A stretch of DNA of 10,626 nucleotides, taken from positions 1 through 10,626 of the forward strand of contig JAIDNR010000453.1 in NCBI GenBank assembly GCA_029063695.1. The letters are read 5' to 3'. A program made the position numbers and the translations under genes. Shown one piece after another: positions 1-5,170 of this stretch (the stretch's first letter is position 1; every line of letters begins with the position of its first letter). Origin of the DNA: Ruminococcus sp. (lineage in GTDB: Bacteria; Bacillota; Clostridia; Oscillospirales; Ruminococcaceae). The notes beneath the pieces were generated by a model. That model was given only the letters and a program-made list of their open reading frames with translations. It did not search any database and was not told the origin of the DNA.

Positions 1-1
1 A

Positions 2-811
2 AATTTCATCGCCTACCCGGGACTCCTGATCACAGTCCCCGATATTCAAAACGGCGGAAAGTATTATTTTGCTGAGGACGGTTCTATGCAGATAGGATTA
101 CAGGAAATTGACGGCAAAAAATACTATTTCAACAGCGACACGGGAATTATGATGACAGGCAGGCTGATTATAAACGGCGGAAAGTATTATTTTGCCGAGG
201 ACGGTTCTATGCAGTTCGGATTGCAGGAGATTAGCGGAGATAAGTATTATTTTGCCGAAGATGGAAAAATGGTTTCGGGCTGGCAGGAAATTGACGGAAA
301 GAAGTACTATTTCAATGAAACAAGCGGAAAAATGGAAAAAAACAAAATAGTCGGAGATTATAATCTTACGGCAGACGGCAGTGCTGTTCCGCTTTCGGCA
401 GTTCAGCAACGGGCAAAGACTGTAATTTCTCAGACCGGAACAAATGCTACAAATATCTATAATTATGTACGCAATAATAATAAATACAGCTATATTGAGA
501 ATACAAGAACTCTTGCACAGATAGAATCACAGGGCTGGTCTTATTTCGCAAACTATGCACTTGATAACCGTTTTGTTGTCTGCTATTATTTTGCAGCCGT
601 AACTGATTTGCTTTATAAACAGGCAGGATATGAAACACGTATTGTCTACGGTACAGGAACGCACACCTCAGACCACTATTGGAATCAGGTATATGTTAAT
701 GGTCAATGGTTGAATTACGATACCTGCAACGGCTACTGCGGTGTTTCCGATGCTTATCTTAAATCATTGACATATACATGGACACAGTTTGTTTATCCGA
801 AATATTATTGA
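2..811 (+). CDS. Wall-binding-repeat protein with transglutaminase-like domain (3' part, start outside window)
   Basis: The frame is open from the left edge, so the N-terminus, including any signal peptide, is missing. About 269 residues are visible. Seen: five glucan/choline-binding-type repeats (about 53-343) with the recurring aromatic core 'KYYF' followed by an acidic-Gly turn. Next come a short linker and a C-terminal domain (about 400-811) with a Cys-His-Asp order typical of transglutaminase-like/papain-fold domains: Cys in 'FVVCYYFA' (codon 581-583), His in 'DHYWNQV' (674-676) and Asp in 'LNYDTC' (719-721). Known of the families: such repeats bind wall polymers or glucans, and transglutaminase-like domains either cross-link or cleave amide bonds. 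Inference: a secreted, wall-associated cysteine enzyme. Substrate, and whether it cross-links or hydrolyses, cannot be told. The gene ends 28 bases before the next one. Confidence 0.88.
   Translation, partial: NFIAYPGLLITVPDIQNGGKYYFAEDGSMQIGLQEIDGKKYYFNSDTGIMMTGRLIINGGKYYFAEDGSMQFGLQEISGDKYYFAEDGKMVSGWQEIDGKKYYFNETSGKMEKNKIVGDYNLTADGSAVPLSAVQQRAKTVISQTGTNATNIYNYVRNNNKYSYIENTRTLAQIESQGWSYFANYALDNRFVVCYYFAAVTDLLYKQAGYETRIVYGTGTHTSDHYWNQVYVNGQWLNYDTCNGYCGVSDAYLKSLTYTWTQFVYPKYY
49..91. repeat. Near-identical direct repeat, copy 1 (copy 2 at 172-214)
   Basis: Bases 49-91 and 172-214 are the same 43 bases with one synonymous difference (gct versus gcc for Ala), spaced 123 bases (41 codons) apart. 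The other units in this array are much more diverged at the DNA level. This points to recent duplication or gene conversion of a two-unit block and makes in-frame expansion or loss by recombination plausible. Confidence 0.85.
53..343 (+). repeat. Five wall/glucan-binding repeats (CW_binding type) in the protein
   Basis: Five tandem units of about 20 residues carry 'GKKYYF' or 'GGKYYF' followed by 'AEDG' or 'NSDTG/NETSG', and most continue with 'GLQEI' or 'GWQEI'. This is the usual alternation of aromatic and Gly-rich turns in choline/glucan-binding repeats. The last unit lacks the Gly-Trp segment and runs into the linker. The array may begin close to the left edge, because the visible residues before base 53 do not fit the unit. 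Confidence 0.85.
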
Positions 812-822
812 TATAGAACAAA

Positions 823-828
823 AAGGAG
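823..828 (+). promoter_or_regulatory. Ribosome binding site AAGGAG of the lipoprotein gene
   Basis: AAGGAG lies 11 bases before ATG 840, in the short gap after the transglutaminase-like gene. It fixes the start at 840, where a lipoprotein signal begins at once. The upstream in-frame TTG at 789 would place charged residues before the signal and overlap the previous gene. Confidence 0.8.
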
Positions 829-839
829 ATAAAAAAGAA

Positions 840-1589
840 ATGAAGAACAGATTTGTGGTATTTGCTTTAATCGCGGCAATCAGTACCGTTTCAGCCGTTT
901 CATGCGGAAACGATAAGACTGATGAAAGTTCTGTAACTCTTGATTTGCCGAAAGTCACTACAGAAGTGAAAGAATCGGAAACAGAACCTCTGACAGAATC
1001 CACAACGGAAAAGACCACAGCAGTGAAAACCACAGCGGTTTCTGCATCATCAACAACAGAAGTTACAACAGAAGTCACTACAGAACCATCAACAGAGGAA
1101 GTTACAGAAGCTCCTGCCGAAGAAGTGACAGAACCTCCTGCTGACGAAAGTCCTGTAACTGAACCGCCTGCTACAGAGCCTCCTGCAACTGAACCGCCTG
1201 TTGTTCAGCAGGTGAAATTCGGTCTCGATAATCTTGATAACAGTGCAGTCGATGTTGTTTCATCTCTCGGCGACGCTCTTGACGTTCAGAATGCAACGGG
1301 CTGTCTTTCAAACGGTGCTGACCAGAGAATATACATATATGACGGTCTTAGACTTTCATGCTATATGAATGGCGATACACCTTATGTGTATGAGATTATC
1401 ATAACAAACAGCAATTATTCTACATCGAATGGAGTAACTGTCGGAAGTTCACGTTCCGATGTTGAATCAGCTTACGGAGCAGGTGAGGAAAGCGGAAATT
1501 ATGTTCTGTATTACGACGGCAGTAAGGAACTTGATATAGAATACGACGGTGATACTGTTAAATCAATTATATTCTATATGCCTGTTTAA
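840..1589 (+). CDS. Lipoprotein with Thr/Glu/Pro linker and duplicated BamE-like C-terminal domain
   Basis: Predicted 249 residues. The N-terminus is a lipoprotein signal: Lys/Arg near the start, a hydrophobic stretch, then 'SAVSC' with Cys22 as the likely lipidated residue; Ala at -3 is a less usual lipobox. Residues about 32-122 form a low-complexity Thr/Glu/Pro/Ala linker ending in TEPPA repeats, probably spanning the wall. Residues about 130-249 form a compact domain with two similar halves. Each has a short helix ending in 'LG' or 'YG', a 'YDG' hairpin, and a 'GDT' turn leading to a final hydrophobic strand (about 136-189 and 199-247). The second half, with 'GVTVGSSRSDVESAYG', resembles BamE/SmpA-like folds. 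Cys155 and Cys174 could pair. Function unknown; a binding or sensing surface lipoprotein is an inference. Its stop overlaps the next gene's ribosome site. Confidence 0.85.
   Translation: MKNRFVVFALIAAISTVSAVSCGNDKTDESSVTLDLPKVTTEVKESETEPLTESTTEKTTAVKTTAVSASSTTEVTTEVTTEPSTEEVTEAPAEEVTEPPADESPVTEPPATEPPATEPPVVQQVKFGLDNLDNSAVDVVSSLGDALDVQNATGCLSNGADQRIYIYDGLRLSCYMNGDTPYVYEIIITNSNYSTSNGVTVGSSRSDVESAYGAGEESGNYVLYYDGSKELDIEYDGDTVKSIIFYMPV
1128..1202. repeat. 15-base TEPPA-encoding repeats in the lipoprotein linker
   Basis: Three contiguous 15-base units (1158-1172, 1173-1187, 1188-1202) encode TEPPA, TEPPA and TEPPV. A fourth TEPPA-coding unit at 1128-1142 is separated from them by another 15 bases. 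Units 1 and 3 differ by one base. The period is a multiple of three, so copy-number change would alter linker length without breaking the frame. Confidence 0.8.
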
Positions 1590-1593
1590 GGAG
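1588..1593 (+). promoter_or_regulatory. Ribosome binding site AAGGAG of the MBOAT gene, overlapping the preceding stop
   Basis: AAGGAG shares its first two bases with the TAA stop of the lipoprotein gene and lies 5 bases before ATG 1599. This arrangement favours translational coupling of the two genes and supports the chosen start. Confidence 0.8.
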
Positions 1594-1598
1594 AAGAA

Positions 1599-2984
1599 AT
1601 GGTTTTCAGCAGTCCCGTATTTCTGTTTGCTTTTCTGACAGCAGTATATATAATTTACCGCATAATTCCTGCAATGACGGCTAAAAATATACTCCTGCTC
1701 ATATTCAGTCTTTTATTTTATACCTACGGTGAACCCAAGGCACTCCTGCTTATGATTATTTCAATTGAGATGAACTACCAGTTCGGTCGTGCAATGAAAC
1801 AGGAGAACAAATACCGTAAGTCCACAATGATATGTGCAGTCACTGCAAATCTGCTTATGCTCGGAGCATTCAAGTACGCAGGATTCGGTGCAGGCTTATT
1901 GAATATTACCATTCCGCATATCGCATTGCCGATTGGTATATCGTTCTATACGTTTCAGGCGATGTCATATGTAATTGACGCATACAATAATCCTGAATAT
2001 ATTCAGAAAAGCCGTTTCAAACTTGCACTTTATATCACTTTCTTTCCTCAGCTTGTAGCAGGACCTATTGTCAAATATTATGATTTTGTCAATCAGATTG
2101 ACCGCAGAGAGCATATTCCCGAACAGACGGCAAAAGGCATAAAGCGGTTCATAACAGGACTTTCAAAAAAACTGCTTATTGCAAATACTATGGCAATTGC
2201 GGCTGATTACGTTTATAGTCTTGATATGACTGATTTATCAGTACCGCTTGCATGGCTCGGTGCAGTATCATATCTTTTCCAGATTTACTTCGATTTCAGC
2301 GGTTACAGCGATATGGCTGTCGGACTTGGTGCAATGTTCGGATTCACTTTCAGAGAGAATTTCAATTATCCGTATATATCGCAGAGTATGCAGGATTTCT
2401 GGAGAAGATGGCATATTTCTGTTTCAACATGGTTTAAAGAGTATTTGTATATTCCTCTCGGCGGAAACCGTAAGGGAAAGGTGCGGACGGCTGTAAACAA
2501 GTTGATTGTTTTTTTCTGTACGGGATTATGGCACGGTGCAAGTCTGAATTTTATCGTCTGGGGACTTATCAACGGTGCATTCATGATGATTGAATCATAT
2601 AAAATTATCAAGCCTGAAAAATGGCTCAGACCTTTCAGGCATATCTATACAATGTTTGTGACTGTTCTTGCATTTGTATTTTTCAGGGCAGATGATTTGC
2701 CGGAAGCTTGCAGATTTATCGGTCATATGTTTTGTCCGTTGGGCGATTCTGTACAGACGGCTATGTTTATGAAGCAGATTACTCCCATGTATCTGATAAT
2801 GCTTGTACTTGCGGTTATATTCTCAATTCCTGTTGTGCAGATTATAAGTGAAAAAGCAGGTACGGAAAAATCATCGGGAATATATGAAGTCTGTTCCTAT
2901 GCCGTATCTCTTGTACTTCTCGGACTCTGTATAATCACTCTTTCGTCTGATTCATACAGTCCGTTCATATATTTCAGATTTTAG
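1599..2984 (+). CDS. MBOAT family membrane O-acyltransferase (AlgI/DltB-like)
   Basis: A 461-residue polytopic membrane protein, full length for the family. Hallmarks seen: 'PIGISFYTFQ' (111-120), 'FFPQLVAGPI' (148-157), 'YFDFSGYSDMAVG' (230-242), 'FWRRWHIS' (267-274) followed by 'YLYIPLGGNRKG' (283-294), and the invariant-His segment 'LWHGAS' (310-315, His312). It ends in 'PFIYFRF', typical of bacterial members. Known: AlgI, PatA and DltB pass an acyl group across the membrane to an extracytoplasmic partner that puts it on a polysaccharide, peptidoglycan or teichoic acid. The SGNH-type gene directly downstream fits the exopolysaccharide-acylation branch rather than teichoic acid D-alanylation, since no dltA, dltC or dltD is present. 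Acetyl is the likeliest group, but donor and acceptor are inferred. The gene starts 9 bases after the lipoprotein gene. Confidence 0.95.
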   Translation: MVFSSPVFLFAFLTAVYIIYRIIPAMTAKNILLLIFSLLFYTYGEPKALLLMIISIEMNYQFGRAMKQENKYRKSTMICAVTANLLMLGAFKYAGFGAGLLNITIPHIALPIGISFYTFQAMSYVIDAYNNPEYIQKSRFKLALYITFFPQLVAGPIVKYYDFVNQIDRREHIPEQTAKGIKRFITGLSKKLLIANTMAIAADYVYSLDMTDLSVPLAWLGAVSYLFQIYFDFSGYSDMAVGLGAMFGFTFRENFNYPYISQSMQDFWRRWHISVSTWFKEYLYIPLGGNRKGKVRTAVNKLIVFFCTGLWHGASLNFIVWGLINGAFMMIESYKIIKPEKWLRPFRHIYTMFVTVLAFVFFRADDLPEACRFIGHMFCPLGDSVQTAMFMKQITPMYLIMLVLAVIFSIPVVQIISEKAGTEKSSGIYEVCSYAVSLVLLGLCIITLSSDSYSPFIYFRF

Positions 2985-2997
2985 GCGGTGCGGTTAA

Positions 2998-4380
2998 ATG
3001 AAAAAACAGAATCTTTATAAAGCTTACTGTGCTTTATTTATCGGGATATGCCTTGTACCGTCAGTGTGTATGCCTTTTGTGAAATCGGATTCAGCAGAAA
3101 AAAGAGAACTCTCTGAATTTCCGTCAGTCAGAACGGCTGAGAATAAAATAAATTTTGACTTCTTTGATGAGTTCGATACATGGTTTTCCGAGCATTTCGC
3201 ATTCCGTAGCCAGCTTGTAAATGCGGACAGCAGGGTTAAAGCGACTGTTATGGGAACTTCTCCCGACAGCGATGTTATTGTCGGTAAAGACGGCTGGCTG
3301 TATTACGGCGATACTTCCGACGATTTTCTTAATATAAATACGCTGAGTGAGCGTGAGATTAATAATATAGCACATAATCTCCGCATGATTGATGATTACT
3401 GCAATACCTGCGGTGCGGAATTTATTTTCTTTTCCGCACCCAATAAAAATTCCATATATCCCGAAAATATGCCGTTCAACTATATGCCCGCCGATAAAAA
3501 TAATAATTATGAACTTCTTTCGGCAGTACTTTCTGAAGATGATTTCTGGCTTGATATGAAATCGGCTCTGCTGAGTGCCGATTCAAGTGTACCGCTGTAT
3601 CACAAAACCGATACGCACTGGAATAACCTCGGTGCTTATGCAGGTCATACGGCAATCATGATGAAGCTTAACAGAAATATCTGCGGAGCAGGTACTCAAT
3701 GGTACACGAAAAATGACCGTCTCGGCGATTTGGCATTGATGCTCTATCCTGCCGAATCTGCCAAGGATACTCAGATATATAACGACTATGAGTACACATA
3801 TACTTATCAGGGACGTTTCAGAGGTCTTGATGATATAACGATTAACACAGTCAACGAAAATGCCGCCGGCGGACTTCTTATGTTCCGTGATTCATACGGC
3901 GAGGCAATTCTTCCATATATGGCAGAATGCTTCAATAATGCGGAATTTTCGAGAATAGTTCCTTACCGACTGAATGATATTGATAATAAAACTGTTATTA
4001 TTGAAATTGTTGAGAGAAATTTAGGCAATCTGCAAAAATACGCTCCTGTTATGTCTGCTCCCGTAACTGATATTTCAAGTATTAATGTCGAAATATACAG
4101 CGGTGATGACATCGCTGTTAAGACAGAGGAAATAGGCGAATATACACATATTTATGGCATTCTGCCCGATGATTTCTTTTCGTGTGACGATAATCATATC
4201 TTTGTTGAAACAGGCGGAGTAACATACGAGGCTTTTAACTGCTTTGAAGATATACTCCTTGAACGTGAAGGCGAACACAGCGGAAACGGATTTTCTTTGT
4301 ATATTCCGACTGAAAAAAGTGATGATAATATAAAAGTGACTGTTGTCGGCTCTGACGGCAGAGCTGTTGCATCAGATTAA
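2998..4380 (+). CDS. DHHW / AlgX-AlgJ-like SGNH acyltransferase partner of the MBOAT protein
   Basis: A 460-residue protein with one N-terminal membrane segment (about 9-27) and an extracytoplasmic body. Family marks: 'EKRELSEFP' (34-42), 'FSEHFAFR' (63-70), 'VIVGKDGWLYYG' (93-104), the Asp-x-His site in 'KTDTHWNNLGAY' (Asp205, His207) and the Ser motif 'FRDSYG' (Ser299). The 92-residue interval from His207 to Ser299 matches the AlgX/AlgJ catalytic triad layout. Known: these proteins accept an acyl group from the MBOAT channel and O-acylate a surface or secreted polysaccharide. Residues about 350-460 form an extra beta-rich C-terminal region whose role I do not recognise; it could be a carbohydrate-binding module. 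It begins 13 bases after the MBOAT stop with a weak AGGCGG-type ribosome site. All triad residues are intact, so it is probably active. Confidence 0.87.
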   Translation: MKKQNLYKAYCALFIGICLVPSVCMPFVKSDSAEKRELSEFPSVRTAENKINFDFFDEFDTWFSEHFAFRSQLVNADSRVKATVMGTSPDSDVIVGKDGWLYYGDTSDDFLNINTLSEREINNIAHNLRMIDDYCNTCGAEFIFFSAPNKNSIYPENMPFNYMPADKNNNYELLSAVLSEDDFWLDMKSALLSADSSVPLYHKTDTHWNNLGAYAGHTAIMMKLNRNICGAGTQWYTKNDRLGDLALMLYPAESAKDTQIYNDYEYTYTYQGRFRGLDDITINTVNENAAGGLLMFRDSYGEAILPYMAECFNNAEFSRIVPYRLNDIDNKTVIIEIVERNLGNLQKYAPVMSAPVTDISSINVEIYSGDDIAVKTEEIGEYTHIYGILPDDFFSCDDNHIFVETGGVTYEAFNCFEDILLEREGEHSGNGFSLYIPTEKSDDNIKVTVVGSDGRAVASD

Positions 4381-4401
4381 TTTTGATTAGAGGTAATTTT
4401 T

Positions 4402-5160
4402 ATGAGACATAATAGAGTAATACCGCTTGCTGTCGTACTGACTTTAATGACAGCTTCTGTAGAATTAACATCTTCTGCTGTAGACAATACAGTAAAACAG
4501 ATTCCCGTATATGCTGAATTTGATGAAAATGAAATTAATGGTGCGGTTGTTGTGAATGTTCCCGAAGATTCAGCCGCCGATGTGCTTATTACGTTTACTT
4601 CTCCTGAAGTAACAGATGAGATTTATTATGAAGCAAATCTACAGGGAGGAAAATCATACAGCTTTGATATTGAGGGTAGAGACAACACGGAACTTGATTA
4701 CAGAAATTATAAGATAAGCATTGAGATTACAGGCGGTGAATATAATATTACATCATCTGCTTTCACAGATGAAATAACTGTTCCCGATGTCAACGACAAT
4801 CCCGACAGTTATGTTGAGTACGTCTATAATTTCACAATTGATGGTGAAAAATTTGAAAATGAAAGGGATTGGGATATTGTTTCCGAAAAAGATACTGAGA
4901 AAGATATTGTTGTACATCTTAACAGTATAACATTAGGCGATATTAACGGCGACGGAATTGCAGATGCTTCTGATACTTCACTTGTTCTTGCTGAATATTC
5001 ATTGCTTTCAACAGGCGGAAACTCTGCTTTCAATTCAAGACAGAAATTGCAGGCTGATGTAAATAAAGACAGCATTATAGATTCAGCCGATGCTTCAAAG
5101 ATACTTGCATACTATTCAATCAATTCCACGGGCGGAAATGCGTCATGGGATGAAATATGA
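4402..5160 (+). CDS. Small secreted protein with unknown beta-rich domain and C-terminal type I dockerin
   Basis: 252 residues. A signal peptide covers about 1-26 (basic start, hydrophobic core, 'SSA' cleavage). Residues about 32-172 are a beta-rich domain with no enzyme motif that I recognise. Residues about 176-252 are a dockerin with two canonical 12-residue calcium loops: 'DINGDG' to Asp191 (from Asp180) and 'DVNKDS' to Asp230 (from Asp219). Each is followed by a helix with 'ILAYYS' or 'VLAEYS' and then 'STGG'. The near-identical halves are the usual dockerin symmetry. Known: type I dockerins bind cohesins on scaffoldins in cellulosomes and amylosomes. Inference: a non-catalytic scaffold-associated component, perhaps a binding module. 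AGAGGT (4389-4394) precedes the start. The stop codon lies inside the ribosome site of the peptidase gene. Confidence 0.87.
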   Translation: MRHNRVIPLAVVLTLMTASVELTSSAVDNTVKQIPVYAEFDENEINGAVVVNVPEDSAADVLITFTSPEVTDEIYYEANLQGGKSYSFDIEGRDNTELDYRNYKISIEITGGEYNITSSAFTDEITVPDVNDNPDSYVEYVYNFTIDGEKFENERDWDIVSEKDTEKDIVVHLNSITLGDINGDGIADASDTSLVLAEYSLLSTGGNSAFNSRQKLQADVNKDSIIDSADASKILAYYSINSTGGNASWDEI

Positions 5161-5164
5161 GGTG
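5159..5164 (+). promoter_or_regulatory. Ribosome binding site GAGGTG of the M16C peptidase gene
   Basis: GAGGTG overlaps the TGA stop of the dockerin gene and sits 6 bases before ATG 5171. It selects this start over the in-frame ATG at 5090. That earlier ATG would add 27 residues with no family similarity and overlap the dockerin coding region by 71 bases. Confidence 0.85.
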
Positions 5165-5170
5165 ATATTT

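Noticed and set aside
767..772. Perfect TTGACA, a possible -35 box for the lipoprotein gene
   Set aside because: It lies inside coding sequence, and at 16-18 bases spacing there is no fair -10 box (TGTTTA at 790-795 matches poorly). TATTAT at 803-808 is too far away.
1599..4380. dlt-type D-alanylation genes (DltB plus DltD)
   Set aside because: No dltA or dltC is nearby, and the second protein has the DHHW/AlgX-type Asp-x-His...Ser layout with the 'FRDSYG' motif, which fits polysaccharide O-acylation better.
5090..5170. Longer N-terminus for the M16C peptidase
   Set aside because: It would overlap the dockerin coding region and add residues without family similarity; GAGGTG at 5159-5164 points to 5171.
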